DNA of 64,000 bases from an uncultured Nitrosospira sp. (GTDB taxonomy: Bacteria > Nitrospirota > Nitrospiria > Nitrospirales > Nitrospiraceae), in NCBI GenBank assembly GCA_900696515.1, contig CAADGK010000056.1, positions 62,001 through 126,000 on the forward strand, in the 5' to 3' direction. Below are positions 34,377 to 44,006 of the stretch, one piece after another; position 1 is the stretch's first letter; each line of letters begins with the position of its first letter. The notes below the pieces were generated by a model. It was given only the letters and a program-made list of their open reading frames with translations, was not told the DNA's origin and searched no databases. Made by a program: the position numbers and the translations under genes.

Positions 34377-34733
34377 TTAGGCATTGCCGGGAGGGATCGG
34401 GTCGACTTGAGCCAGGGCTTTGGAGAATCGCTCACCGACGATGTCGGTTGCTTTCGCCATGAGATCCACCACTTCTTGCCACTCAGCGGGCAGCAGGTCT
34501 TGCTTTAACTGCGGATGGATGGCCCATTGGGCTTCAACCTGTGTGCCCTTGCGGCTCACGAGGATACGGAGTAATTCCACTTCCCATGTTGGATCACCCG
34601 GATTGTCACTGGACGCTGGGGTATTCGGTTGTTCAGATGGAGGAACGGCGCGTGCCATGAGATCCTTTGTCGCTAAATCGTAGGACCAGCATACCGTATC
34701 CTCGGTCGGATTGTATATCCGCGTGACGGACAA
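34377..34733 (-). CDS. Hypothetical protein
   Basis: 118 residues: MSVTRIYNPTEDTVCWSYDLATKDLMARAV, a polar linker (PPSEQPNTPASSDNPGD), then a predicted alpha/beta region (WEVELLRILVSRKGTQVEAQWAIHPQLKQDLLPAEWQEVVDLMAKATDIVGERFSKALAQ). No signal or membrane segment. Not recognised; it sits between the AhpD-like gene and the IMPase gene on the same strand, and is likely a real gene on codon character. Confidence 0.6.
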   Translation of the reverse strand: MSVTRIYNPTEDTVCWSYDLATKDLMARAVPPSEQPNTPASSDNPGDPTWEVELLRILVSRKGTQVEAQWAIHPQLKQDLLPAEWQEVVDLMAKATDIVGERFSKALAQVDPIPPGNA

Positions 34734-34755
34734 GCGGTGTGGATCTCTTGTGGTG

Positions 34756-35586
34756 TCACGTCTGATGCGGTGCTTGGTTCAAGACGGCGAGCATCGCCTC
34801 ATGGATCCGCCCGTTGCTGGCCACGAGTTCTTGCCCATAGATTGAGAGATTGTTCCCGCTGAAATCAGTCAAGCGCCCGCCGGCTTCACGAGCGATGACG
34901 GAGCCAGCCGCCATATCCCATGGGCTGAGTCGCACTTCCCAGAATCCGTCAAACCGTCCTGCCGCCACATAGCACAGGTCCAAAGCCGCCGACCCCGTTC
35001 GTCTCAGCCCCTGAGCCTTCAGGGCAAATTTCGCAAAATGATCGAGGTTGTTCCGCTTGGTTTCTCGGATGTCGTAGGCAAACCCGGTGACGAGGAGGCT
35101 ACTGTCGAGGGCTTTTGTATTGGACGCATGGATGGGCCGACCGTTTAGGTATGCTCCACGATGTTCAAAGGCCGTGAACAGTTCATTTCGAGAAGGATCG
35201 AAAACGACGCCCATGATGCACCGCCCCTCGTATTCAAGACCAACGGAAACGCAATATGTGGGATAGCCATGTGCAAAATTCGTGGTCCCGTCGAGTGGAT
35301 CGATAATCCACCGATACGGGGAGGATCCTTCGTCGTCACGACCGCGTTCTTCGGCTAGAAAATGATGATCGGGGAAACGAGTCTTCAGCAGATCGATCAC
35401 GCACTGTTCGGCGGCACGGTCGGCATCGGTTACCAGATTGATGGGGTTCTTGTATTCGATCTGAAACCCCGTTTCGGCATAGCGCAGTAACAGGGTTCCG
35501 GCTGCTTGACCGGCTTCGACCGCAGCTTGGAGCAGGACATCATGTGAGAGTGATTCGCGAGGAGTTGGCACGCTGGATTGTAACAT
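34756..35586 (-). CDS. Inositol monophosphatase family protein (SuhB-like)
   Basis: 276 residues from the ATG at 35586. Metal-dependent phosphatase motifs: FLAEERG, WIIDPLDGTTNFAHG and SPWDMAAGSVIAREAGGRLTDFSG. This is the IMPase/SuhB family; in bacteria the enzyme acts on inositol or related sugar monophosphates, and SuhB also takes part in rRNA antitermination. The in-frame extension to 35646 lacks family sequence. The stop is 22 bp from the next minus-strand gene start. Confidence 0.9.
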   Translation of the reverse strand: MLQSSVPTPRESLSHDVLLQAAVEAGQAAGTLLLRYAETGFQIEYKNPINLVTDADRAAEQCVIDLLKTRFPDHHFLAEERGRDDEGSSPYRWIIDPLDGTTNFAHGYPTYCVSVGLEYEGRCIMGVVFDPSRNELFTAFEHRGAYLNGRPIHASNTKALDSSLLVTGFAYDIRETKRNNLDHFAKFALKAQGLRRTGSAALDLCYVAAGRFDGFWEVRLSPWDMAAGSVIAREAGGRLTDFSGNNLSIYGQELVASNGRIHEAMLAVLNQAPHQT

Positions 35587-35717
35587 GCCCGGACTTGCGT
35601 CGAACAAAAAACATGGTACTCTTGCCAGGGCAAGCCTTATGATCAACTATCATTCAAGGATTACTTGCTTGCAAGATACAGAGCTGAATAGGCAATGTAT
35701 TATTCAAATAATCAAAC

Positions 35718-35746
35718 TTGACAAAGTTTCTAAGCAATGATATAAA
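35718..35746 (+). promoter_or_regulatory. Near-consensus sigma-70 promoter
   Basis: TTGACA at 35718-35723, a 17-base spacer, and TATAAA at 35741-35746: an almost perfect housekeeping promoter, set in a markedly AT-rich 120-bp stretch. It drives the HARE-HTH gene whose GTG start is 27 bases downstream of the -10. Confidence 0.85.
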
Positions 35747-35772
35747 GCAAGCATGCTTTCAATGAGGAGCTT

Positions 35773-36288
35773 GTGGAAGAATTAACAGACATTCTCGTTG
35801 GTCTTGAACAGCGGATCAACGCCTATAAGAGTCGGTATCAGGAGCTTGAGAAGAAGCGCCGCCGGCTCGATGACGAGATTGCCACCATCAAGAAATATCT
35901 CGAACTTGCTGAAACGCTTTATCGGGTTGAGGCCGACAAGGCCAAGCTTGCCAGTCTTTCCAACCAAATCATTACCACGGATGATTCCAAGGGGATTCGG
36001 CCTGTTCCGCTTATGGACGTGACCGATCAGTCTCGAGAAATTCTTCTTGGACGGAGTAAGTACGTAGGGAAGAGTGTTCCCCAGGCCGCCTATGAAATAC
36101 TCCGAGAATCCAATCGGTCCATGCATGCAAAGGAGCTTGTCCAGCGGTTGATCGAAGGTGGGTTGCAGATCAAAGGAAAAACACCGCTGACGTCGATTGC
36201 CACATCGCTTAAGCGTGACAAACGCTTTAGAAAAGTCGGTCCCAATACGTTCGAAGCTTTAGACGATATGTTGATTCAAGCCGTCTAG
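35773..36288 (+). CDS. Coiled-coil / HARE-HTH winged-helix protein
   Basis: 171 residues from a GTG start behind ATGAGGAG. Residues 1-65 form a charged coiled coil (INAYKSRYQELEKKRRRLDDEIATIKKYLELAE). The C-terminal 75 residues (SVPQAAYEILRESNRSMHAKELVQRLIEGGLQIKGKTPLTSIATSLKRDKRFRKVGPNTFEAL) form a HARE-HTH/HB1-type winged helix, found in DNA-modification, chromatin and restriction proteins and thought to sense or bind DNA. It is probably a DNA-binding adaptor, transcribed strongly from 35718. Confidence 0.82.
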   Translation: MEELTDILVGLEQRINAYKSRYQELEKKRRRLDDEIATIKKYLELAETLYRVEADKAKLASLSNQIITTDDSKGIRPVPLMDVTDQSREILLGRSKYVGKSVPQAAYEILRESNRSMHAKELVQRLIEGGLQIKGKTPLTSIATSLKRDKRFRKVGPNTFEALDDMLIQAV

Positions 36289-36317
36289 GGGTTGGTGTGC
36301 ACGGGCCAAACTTGACA

Positions 36318-36377
36318 ATGCGAAGGGGGGTGAGACTCTTGGCAACGAAGAAGGCAGCGAAGAAGAAGAAGAAGTAA
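36318..36377 (+). CDS. Possible lysine-rich micro-ORF
   Basis: A 19-codon ORF (MRRGVRLLATKKAAKKKKK) with GGGGGGTGA before an internal TTG that would give MATKKAAKKKKK. Lys/Ala peptides of this type occur in some bacteria near DNA-binding proteins. It lies directly after the HARE-HTH gene on the same strand, so it might be co-transcribed. Very short and low-complexity; it could be non-genic. Confidence 0.3.
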   Translation: MRRGVRLLATKKAAKKKKK

Positions 36378-36394
36378 GCCCCAATGCGATGTGA

Positions 36395-36428
36395 TACGCC
36401 GGGAGCGGGGTTCCCCACTCCCGGCGTA
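36395..36428. terminator. Long GC-rich hairpin
   Basis: Perfect 11-bp arms TACGCCGGGAG and CTCCCGGCGTA around a 12-base loop that itself pairs GGGG/CCCC. It is between the HARE-HTH gene and the convergent lpxC gene. There is no U-tract on either side, so it is probably a bidirectional transcription barrier. Confidence 0.6.
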
Positions 36429-36508
36429 CCATCCTTGCAAGTATCTCGATTGTGTCGTGAGTCCTACCAGAAACGCTCAACCCGCAAGACAGCGCAAGCG
36501 ACTCAAAG

Positions 36509-37438
36509 CTACGAAGCCTGAAGAGCCACGACTGGTTGGAGTGGAGTGCCGTACGGAGTTGAATGCACTTCCACGTCTGAGGAATCGGTATTCAGCAGCA
36601 GCCACTTGTCCGGCTGGGCCAGAATTTGCTGGACAAGCCGAGTGTGGAGTGCATGTCCAGACCGATCCGCGATGATATGCCCGATGAAGGGCATCCCCAG
36701 GAGGGAAAAATCGCCGATCAGGTCCAGGATCTTGTGACGGACAAACTCGTCGTCGAAGCGAAGCCCGGATTGATTCACAATGCCATCGGCGGAGAGCACG
36801 ACCGTATTGTCGAGCGTTCCACCCTTCCCAAGTCCGCGAGCCCACAAGGCTTGAACTTCTTGGAGAAACCCAAATGTCCGGGCCTCCGCAATTTCATTCT
36901 CAAACGTGTTGACCGAACAATCATAGTCGTATGTTTGCGTCTTAATCATCGGGTGTTCGTAATGAATCGAATAGGTAATGCGGGGGGTAGAAGATGGTTC
37001 AATCCGCACCCGCTTCGATCCGTCAGCGATTTCAATCGGCGCCGTGATCTTGAGAAACGACTGTTTCCGGTCCTGTGCCACCACGCCAGCAGACTGAATG
37101 AGTCTGACGAACGGCGCAGCACTTCCGTCCATGACGGGTACTTCAGCGGCCGTCACCTCGATAAAGGCGTTATCGATATCCATGCCGGAGAGAGCCGCCA
37201 GCAAGTGCTCAATGGTTTGGACTTGGAACCCATTTCCTTTAATGGCGGTGCACAATTCGGTCGGAATTTTATATTCGATGGAAACGGGCAGGTACGCATC
37301 AACATCGGAATTGCGGTGAACGAAAACAATGCCCGTGTCTGGCGGTGCAGGCCGCAGCGTGATAGCTGCTGATTGACCTGAATGTAACCCGACGCCGGAG
37401 CAAGTGACCGTCGATGCTAAGGTTTGTTGATTCCGCAC
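36509..37438 (-). CDS. lpxC: UDP-3-O-acyl-N-acetylglucosamine deacetylase
   Basis: 309 residues; the committed zinc-dependent step of lipid A synthesis. N-terminal QQTLASTVTCSGVGLHSGQSAAITLRPAP; zinc and catalytic motifs QTIEHLLAAL, EVPVMDGSAAPFV and HKILDLIGDFSLLGMPFIGHIIADRSGH. All key His/Asp positions are present. It is divergent from the histidine kinase gene across a 457-bp AT-rich spacer. Confidence 0.96.
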   Translation of the reverse strand: MRNQQTLASTVTCSGVGLHSGQSAAITLRPAPPDTGIVFVHRNSDVDAYLPVSIEYKIPTELCTAIKGNGFQVQTIEHLLAALSGMDIDNAFIEVTAAEVPVMDGSAAPFVRLIQSAGVVAQDRKQSFLKITAPIEIADGSKRVRIEPSSTPRITYSIHYEHPMIKTQTYDYDCSVNTFENEIAEARTFGFLQEVQALWARGLGKGGTLDNTVVLSADGIVNQSGLRFDDEFVRHKILDLIGDFSLLGMPFIGHIIADRSGHALHTRLVQQILAQPDKWLLLNTDSSDVEVHSTPYGTPLQPVVALQAS

Positions 37439-37895
37439 AGGCCCTCCCTCGTTAGAATCTCATTCCGAAGGCACCATTCGTCCAAAAAGATAAAAGCAAT
37501 TAAGGTGCCAGGAAAGGCTTAACGTAACAGCATGATTTTAAATGTAAAGTATTAAATCAATAAAATATCGCTCTGTATCAAAAAAGGCACATCTGTGTGT
37601 TTCGCAAGATTTGATGTGTAGACAAAAGTTAGATTTGTGATGGGAGGCAAAGGGTTATCAGGTGTTCATTACAAACTTTGCCGGTTCAGGGTGCGGCTTC
37701 AACATAAAAGGGACTGGGTTGAGGATACTCGTTTGAGCGAGGCGATTCCATCAAGTAAACCCCTATGAACGTCCTGCCTGGCGGATCGATAAGCCATGAG
37801 AGCAGGGAGCTGTGATGTGATAGGGACCTGAATCTTAACTTCCTCACGGGAGAAACCGAATAAGAAGAGGAAAAGCGCATGAAGGGTAAACCATT
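37439..37895. other. 457-bp AT-rich divergent promoter region
   Basis: This separates lpxC (minus) from the histidine kinase (plus). The lpxC-proximal half has runs such as ATTTTAAATGTAAAGTATTAAATCAATAAAATATCG, lower in GC than neighbours. Just before the kinase gene a six-codon ORF (ATG at 37879, MKGKPL) ends in ATGA overlapping the kinase ATG; this might be a translational leader or chance. No consensus promoter can be fixed. Confidence 0.4.
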
Positions 37896-39806
37896 ATGAA
37901 CGTGAGTCCCTTAATCTGGATCAGTTTCGGCCTCACGAGTTTGACGATCAGTCTGATGCTGGCCGGAGATGCTTTGGTCGGTCTGGTTCCTAATCATGAT
38001 CGCCAAGATTTTGAGTATCGTCGTGATGTGGCTGAAGCCTTGGCGGTTCAATACGCTGCATTGGCGGAGCATAATCAGGTTGCGACCATCAAGTTGTCGA
38101 TGGAGCGCTTCGTTCAACGGAATTCGGAAATCCGTTCATTGGCCCTGATTCTTAGCGGCGGAGAGGTTTTTGCGCAGGTGGGGGACCACGCTCACACGTG
38201 GGTGCCGCCATCCGGTGACACCTCATCACTGGAATCTCTCCAAGTTCCGATTTTTGCCGGAGACCGGTCGTGGGGTGTGCTCCAAGTCGCGTTTCGCCCG
38301 ACCCATCTGTCGGGAGTCGAGCGTGTTCTGAACGATCCATGGGTGCGTTTCCTTGCCTTCGTCGGCGTGATGGGATTTATCGGCTATCTTGCCTTCATGA
38401 AGCGCACCCTGCGTCAGTTGGATCCCTCCGGTATTGTTCCCTCCCGGGTGAAGGCCGCGCTGGATGCTCTGACGCAGGGCGTGGTCATGCTCGATACACG
38501 GGACCTCATCGTGCTGACCAACAATGCATTCAGTCACGCGGTCGGCAAATCCGTGCAAGCATTGCTCGGATCGGATCTGGGGTCGCTTTCCTGGAAAGCT
38601 GGTGGTTCAAGAGAGCTGCCGTCGGTATATCCATGGACGAGGGCGGTCATGGATCGACAGCCTCAGGACAACATTCCATTACTCCTGACACAGCCGAACG
38701 GAGAGTTGCGGAAGTTTATCGTGAATACTGTGCCGATCATAGACGAGGGAGCAACGGTCAGAGGGGCGTTGGTTTCGTTTCACGACGTCACGGAATTGGA
38801 TCGGGCTAATTCGCAACTCAAGGAAGCCAATGATGCATTGGAGGCATCTCGCGTCCAGATTCTTCAAAAGAATCAGGAACTCGAGACGACCAACACCAAT
38901 TTGCATATCGAGATGGATCACCGGAAAAAAGCCGAAGCGGAAAAGGAAAAGCTGTATCAACAGCTCATGAACGCCTCACGCCAGGCGGGTATGGCGGATG
39001 TGGCGTCGAGCGTACTGCACAATGTCGGCAACGTGCTCAATAGCATCAACGTCTCGACGGATACCTTGCTGAAGACGCTCAAGAGGCCGATGGTGGGCGA
39101 TGTCTGCCGCATCGCGGCGCTCTTCACTGAGCATCAGGACAATCTGCAGTCATTTCTGACCGTCGATCCAAAGGGAAAGCAGATTCCTTCCTACCTGGGG
39201 TTGGTCGCCGAATCCCTCAGTGGAAGCCATCAGACGATCCAACAGGAACTCGACTCGCTGGTGAAAAAGGTCGACCACATCAAGCAAGCAATCATGTCGC
39301 AGCAAGATATCGCGCGCGCGGGGAGCATTCGGGAGCCTGTTTCGGTCGAAGACATGATGGAGCAGGCATTGGGGATGGCGATGCCCGAGCCGGAGAAGTA
39401 TCACATCCGGGTGGTACGGGAATATGGTCCCATCCCTGTCATCATGACGGATCGGCACCAGGTGTTGCAGGTGCTGGTCAATCTCATTACCAATGCCAAG
39501 AACGCCATGGTTGAGCACTCGGGGCGTACGCGCTGTCTGACGCTGAGGATTGGCGTGCCGGCCGGCAGCGGCCTGGCCCGCTTGGAAGTGATCGACACCG
39601 GAGGGGGAATCAAGTCCGAACATCTCTCTAAACTGTTTGCACAGGGCTTTACGACGAGAAAGGCTGGTCAGGGATTGGGGCTGCATAGCTCGGCTATTGT
39701 CGCCAAGAATCTTGGAGGAACATTGCAAGCGAAGAGTCTCGGTGAGGGCCAGGGTGCGACATTCACGCTGGATCTTCCTCTGGTCCTTGTCGAGGCTGCG
39801 GCATGA
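37896..39806 (+). CDS. Membrane sensor histidine kinase with PAS domain
   Basis: 636 residues. Transmembrane helices are at about 6-29 and 149-167, bracketing a periplasmic sensor of about 120 residues; a PAS-like domain lies at about 185-300 (ALDALTQGVVMLDTRDLIVLTNN). A coiled coil (300-360) leads to a variant H box with H375 (SSVLHNVGNVLNSINV), then HATPase motifs NLITNAKNAM (529-538), DTGGGI (567-572) and GQGLGLHSSA (591-600). The H box is not the usual E/R-type, resembling kinases of the HWE-like/VLHNVGN group. The stop overlaps the ATG of a decayed receiver gene. Confidence 0.9.
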   Translation: MNVSPLIWISFGLTSLTISLMLAGDALVGLVPNHDRQDFEYRRDVAEALAVQYAALAEHNQVATIKLSMERFVQRNSEIRSLALILSGGEVFAQVGDHAHTWVPPSGDTSSLESLQVPIFAGDRSWGVLQVAFRPTHLSGVERVLNDPWVRFLAFVGVMGFIGYLAFMKRTLRQLDPSGIVPSRVKAALDALTQGVVMLDTRDLIVLTNNAFSHAVGKSVQALLGSDLGSLSWKAGGSRELPSVYPWTRAVMDRQPQDNIPLLLTQPNGELRKFIVNTVPIIDEGATVRGALVSFHDVTELDRANSQLKEANDALEASRVQILQKNQELETTNTNLHIEMDHRKKAEAEKEKLYQQLMNASRQAGMADVASSVLHNVGNVLNSINVSTDTLLKTLKRPMVGDVCRIAALFTEHQDNLQSFLTVDPKGKQIPSYLGLVAESLSGSHQTIQQELDSLVKKVDHIKQAIMSQQDIARAGSIREPVSVEDMMEQALGMAMPEPEKYHIRVVREYGPIPVIMTDRHQVLQVLVNLITNAKNAMVEHSGRTRCLTLRIGVPAGSGLARLEVIDTGGGIKSEHLSKLFAQGFTTRKAGQGLGLHSSAIVAKNLGGTLQAKSLGEGQGATFTLDLPLVLVEAAA

Positions 39807-40299
39807 CCACTGAGTGCTGCGCCAACAATCGTCGGATTGTACTCCTTGACGACAATGTCAATCTTCGCAAGGACTTCAGGAAAATCTTGTCCCCGCCGAT
39901 AGAATCGGGAGGGTTGGACCATACACGGGCGGCTCTCTTTGGGAGCTACGGAACAGAGGTCACCGGACGGCCAACGTAGGCACAGTCGCTCAACGGCTTC
40001 AGGAGCACCGTGCAAGCCGAATGACCGGATCGAACTCTGACGATTCACAGGAAACGGCCGGGGCGATGCGTCGCCGGAAGGAAGACTTTCTCGCGATCAT
40101 GAGTCATGCAATCCTGACGCAGGTGAGTGAACTTCTTGCGAAGGGGATCCTGTTGCTTGACAGCCCGTTGAATCCCGTCCGGCATCGGCATGTCTCGACC
40201 CTTGTGCGCTGCGTGCCGGAGCCGCTCTTCTTGCTCAAAGCTGGGCATGAGTGCGTAACCGGTGGACGACACGAGACCGGAGCGACGGATCCATCGTGA
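39803..40299 (+). pseudogene. Decayed receiver/kinase paralogue
   Basis: The ATG at 39803 overlaps the kinase stop (ATGA). It opens a 58-residue frame whose start RRIVLLDDNVNLRKDFRKIL and ARAALFG are homologous to the receivers encoded at 40342 and 42527; it stops at 39979. A second piece starting near 40021 contains RRRKEDFLAIMSHAILTQ, a worn copy of the [11 protein letters not shown] kinase H box, in which the Glu after the His is lost. The rest is unalignable. So a whole receiver-kinase hybrid once stood here and has degraded; the intact neighbour has the same order. Confidence 0.7.
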
Positions 40300-40341
40300 A
40301 GGGGCTGCAGGTTCTCGTATGGGGAGCTGGCAATAATTCAT

Positions 40342-42225
40342 ATGGGTAACCACAGCAAGAATCTTCGTGTCTTGATCGTCGACGACAATCAGGCGATTCA
40401 CGAAGACTTTCGCCGAATCCTTCAAGCGCAACCGGAAGACGAAGACCTGCATCGGGCCCGCACGGACTTGTTTGGCGGGACATCGCTTGCGGAGGCATTG
40501 GATCGTTTTGAGTTGGACTACGCGGTTCAGGGCCAGGCTGCTCTGACGTTGGTGCGGATGGCTCGGCAGGAGGGGCGGCCCTATGCCGTGGCATTTGTCG
40601 ATATGCGCATGCCGACCGGATGGGATGGCCTGGAAACGATCGAGCGACTTTGGGAGGTCGATGGCCGGATTCAGGTCGTGATCTGCACGGCTTATTCGGA
40701 TCACTCCTGGGCAGAAATTGCGGCACGATTGGGAATGAGCGATCGGTTGCTGATCCTGCGGAAACCGTTCGACGCGATCGAGGTTCAGCAGATTGCCGCG
40801 TCACTGACACGCAAGTGGGAGTTGGGACGCGATGTCCGGTTACAGATTGAAGATCTTGTGGCGGAGGTCAATGCCCGCAATAGGGAACTGCTTGCCGCTA
40901 ACCAGCATCTTGAACAACAGGTTGCCGAACGGACGGTCGAGCTTCAACAGCGCAACAGCGAACTGCAGAAATCGGTGGAAGCGCTCAAAAAGGCCAAAGC
41001 GGAAGCCGACAATGCCAACCAGGCCAAGTCCTGGTTTTTGGCGCACATGAGCCATGAGATCCGGACCCCGATGAGCGGGATGTTCGGCATGAATGAGTTG
41101 TTGCTCTCGACCCCTTTGAACGACCGGCAGCGGCATTTTGTGCAGACCATTCACAGCAGCGGCGAGCAGCTCCTGCAGATCATCAACGACATCCTCGATC
41201 TGTCGAAGATCGAGGAAAACAAGATGGAACTCCACATCGCAGGGCTCAACTTGGTCGCAACGGTACAGGATGTCGTCGATCTGTTTCTCGAGCCTTCCCG
41301 GCGAAAAGGGCTTAGCCTGGAATATCACATTGCCCCTGATGTGCCCGTCCTGTGGCGGGGGGATGCCGTGCGTCTCAGGCAGATTCTGACCAATTTAACA
41401 GGGAATGCCGTGAAGTTTACGGAACGAGGCGGCATTCTGCTTCATGTTGAGCGGGTTGAGGATCGACTGACCGATGCCTTGTTCAAAATAACGGTGTGCG
41501 ATACCGGAATCGGGATCCCACTTGATGCCCAGGAGAAGATCTTTGATCCGTTTGCTCAGGCCGACGGGACGATGTCGAGACGATTTGGAGGAACTGGTTT
41601 GGGACTGGCCATCGTGCAACGTCTTGTCCGATTGATGGGAGGTGACATTGGCCTCACCAGTATCCCGGGGCAAGGGTCGACATTCTGGTTTACGATCCGC
41701 CTGCAGAAACAGAGCAGCCAGGATACGAATGGAGCCGAGAGCCAATCGACGGCTCAGCCCACCCCGTCCGTTCTATACAGCTCGAATCTTACGACACATC
41801 CCGGTGAGGTTCCACCTAAACCTCGATCGCGCGCGCGTATCCTCTTGGCCGAGGATAATGCGATCAATCAAGAGGTGTTCTTGGGCATGTTGGATCTCTG
41901 CGGTGAATCAGCCGATGTGGTCGGTACGGGCAGAGAGGCGGTTGAAGCGATGGACCAAACTCAATATGACTTGGTCCTCATGGACTGTGAAATGCCGGAA
42001 ATGGATGGATTAACGGCCAGCAAAGAGATTCGCCGGCGCAAATTGACCAGGCCGGACGGCAAGCCTGTTCGGATTGTCGCGCTGTCCGGCTATGCCGTCA
42101 GCAGCTATCAAGCTGCCTGTCTTGCCGCCGGCATGGACGGGTTCCTTGCGAAGCCGGCGGGGCTGAAAGAGATTCGCAATGCGTTACGACGGTGGCTGCC
42201 AACGGGTGAATCGCTGGCTGCCTAA
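40342..42225 (+). CDS. Receiver-histidine kinase-receiver hybrid
   Basis: 627 residues. The N-terminal receiver (residues 8-155) has DD at 14-15, phospho-acceptor D87 (AFVDMRMP) and K141, with about 30 extra residues between the acidic pocket and D87. A coiled coil is at 160-220. The HisKA phosphoacceptor is H238 ([15 protein letters not shown]), with ATPase motifs [18 protein letters not shown] and [10 protein letters not shown] second receiver from about 498 has D548 and K604. Cytoplasmic. It lies between a decayed paralogue and a receiver-GGDEF gene with the same N-terminal receiver type, so it may act in a branched phosphorelay with the membrane kinase upstream. Confidence 0.92.
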   Translation: MGNHSKNLRVLIVDDNQAIHEDFRRILQAQPEDEDLHRARTDLFGGTSLAEALDRFELDYAVQGQAALTLVRMARQEGRPYAVAFVDMRMPTGWDGLETIERLWEVDGRIQVVICTAYSDHSWAEIAARLGMSDRLLILRKPFDAIEVQQIAASLTRKWELGRDVRLQIEDLVAEVNARNRELLAANQHLEQQVAERTVELQQRNSELQKSVEALKKAKAEADNANQAKSWFLAHMSHEIRTPMSGMFGMNELLLSTPLNDRQRHFVQTIHSSGEQLLQIINDILDLSKIEENKMELHIAGLNLVATVQDVVDLFLEPSRRKGLSLEYHIAPDVPVLWRGDAVRLRQILTNLTGNAVKFTERGGILLHVERVEDRLTDALFKITVCDTGIGIPLDAQEKIFDPFAQADGTMSRRFGGTGLGLAIVQRLVRLMGGDIGLTSIPGQGSTFWFTIRLQKQSSQDTNGAESQSTAQPTPSVLYSSNLTTHPGEVPPKPRSRARILLAEDNAINQEVFLGMLDLCGESADVVGTGREAVEAMDQTQYDLVLMDCEMPEMDGLTASKEIRRRKLTRPDGKPVRIVALSGYAVSSYQAACLAAGMDGFLAKPAGLKEIRNALRRWLPTGESLAA

Positions 42226-42526
42226 TGACCGGAGTCGTTCCTCCCGTTTGATCGACCCACGTGATCGCAATGATGGCGGATCGATCGGCAACGCATCGGT
42301 CCTTGGCCGGTCCTGACTATGTGCTGATCTACCACGGAGGGCGCTGGATCCACGATGCACAGGCATCGTGAGAGGCGTCTGAGGTTGGTGGTGCGGGTGG
42401 AGACGGTAGCCATGGGAAAAGGGCGACACGGGAGCGCCTGCGGTAGCCCGGGAGTCTGACGGCTCAGTCGCTGCGTATCATAGCGGGCTCGCGCGTCCTT
42501 ATTGGGCTTTCTCGAAGAGGTGCCGG
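42226..42526. other. 301-bp spacer
   Basis: No supported gene. GC-rich; minus-strand frames are open but lack ribosome-binding sites and resemble shadows. GAAGAGG near 42514-42520 serves the GTG start of the GGDEF gene. Confidence 0.4.
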
Positions 42527-43777
42527 GTGGCAAGTGCGGAGAGCAATCGGCGTATTCTGGTCGTGGACGACAATGTGTCGATCCATCATGACTTCCTGAA
42601 GATTCTACAGCCGGAAACGAGATCGGAGGTTATGGATCTGGCACGGGCCGCCCTATTCGGTGAGCCTCATCCGCCTCGTATCAGCGACCAGTTCACGATT
42701 CATTGTGCCGACCAAGGAGCCGCCGCCCTGGCTTTGGTGGAAGCGGCAGGGAAGGACGGGAACCCTTATGCGGTGGCATTTGTGGATATGCGAATGCCTC
42801 CCGGATGGGATGGGTTGGAGACCATCGAGCGTCTCTGGGAAGCAGATGTTTCGTTACAAGTCGTGATCTGCACCGCCTATTCCGACCAACCTTGGAGTGA
42901 GATCAGGGATCGAATCGGGCGAACCGATCAGTTATTGATCCTCCAGAAGCCGTTCAATAGCGTCGAAGTGCTGCAGATTGCGACGGCGCTGTGTCGTAAA
43001 TGGGATCTTGCAAGAAAAGTTGCGGGCCAAGTGAACGAGTTGAGTCATCTTGTCGATGAACGGACCAGGGAACTCCGGGATGTGAACCGACAGCTTACAG
43101 AATTCAATGAGGCACTGATGCGGACAGTGGCGAGCCTTGAGTCCGCACAGGCCGAAATTTTGCGTCAAAACAGGGAGCTGGAGCGTTTGGCTTCTCGTGA
43201 TTCGCTGACAGGGTGCCTCAATCGACGTGCCTTTTACGCCCTGTTTGAAGAGGCATTTGCCGCGGGGCGTGGGTACGGGAATGAGCTGTGCTGTCTCATG
43301 GTTGACATCGACCATTTCAAGCGTGCGAATGATGACTATGGGCACTCCGTCGGGGATCAAGCGATCCAAGCCGTCGCGGACTGTCTTCAGTCGGGGGTAC
43401 GGTTGACGGATATGGTGGGACGCTATGGAGGGGAGGAGTTCTGTCTGATGTTTCCGGGGACGACATTGGCCGAGGCGACTGGCTTGGCGGAGCGCCTTCG
43501 AGCCCGTGTGGCAGCGGAAGCCGGTAGCCGTGTGCGAACGGTGTCCGGGATGACTCTGACGGTCAGTATCGGTGTGTCGACCAGTGGGTTTGGAGCGCGA
43601 GCTCCGTTGGAGTTGATCGATCAAGCGGACAGGGCGCTCTATGCCGCCAAGGAGAGCGGCCGCAACTGTGTCATGGCAATGGATGTGCTGGTCCCAGGGC
43701 TCAATCCGTCCGAACAGCTTGAACTTCAGGTGCGTCGAGTCACCCCACGCGAGTCGACTCCTGCCATCATCCGATAA
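42527..43777 (+). CDS. Receiver-GGDEF diguanylate cyclase
   Basis: 416 residues from a GTG start. The receiver at 9-155 is the extended type seen next door (DD 14-15, D87, K141). A coiled coil is at 165-218. The GGDEF domain (about 220-385) has RDSLTGCLNRRAFY, MVDIDHFKRANDDYGHSVGDQ, the active site GGEEF (301-305), and the inhibitory I-site R-x-x-D as RLTD (292-295). It therefore makes c-di-GMP, probably on phosphorylation of D87, and is feedback-inhibited. PilZ proteins at 19167 and 47586 are possible receptors. Confidence 0.94.
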   Translation: MASAESNRRILVVDDNVSIHHDFLKILQPETRSEVMDLARAALFGEPHPPRISDQFTIHCADQGAAALALVEAAGKDGNPYAVAFVDMRMPPGWDGLETIERLWEADVSLQVVICTAYSDQPWSEIRDRIGRTDQLLILQKPFNSVEVLQIATALCRKWDLARKVAGQVNELSHLVDERTRELRDVNRQLTEFNEALMRTVASLESAQAEILRQNRELERLASRDSLTGCLNRRAFYALFEEAFAAGRGYGNELCCLMVDIDHFKRANDDYGHSVGDQAIQAVADCLQSGVRLTDMVGRYGGEEFCLMFPGTTLAEATGLAERLRARVAAEAGSRVRTVSGMTLTVSIGVSTSGFGARAPLELIDQADRALYAAKESGRNCVMAMDVLVPGLNPSEQLELQVRRVTPRESTPAIIR

Positions 43778-44006
43778 GCTGCGAATGCACGGGATGCCGT
43801 CGACGGCATCGGCATCGATGCCATGCCCGAAACCTTTCCCCCCCGAGCCGTGTTTAGTCCCGTAAGGCGAGATGAAACGTCATCGGTTTGGGGCACAGTG
43901 GTGCAGGATAGGCGAACGGAGAGTGCCATTTGAGTCAAGATTGCAGGATGTGAGGTGATCAGGCAAAACGATCGTTCACTCTTCGTTCATTGTATAATGG
44001 TCCCTG

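Noticed and set aside
42184-42526. Minus-strand frames between the two signalling genes
   Set aside because: Arg/Pro-rich shadows with no ribosome-binding site.
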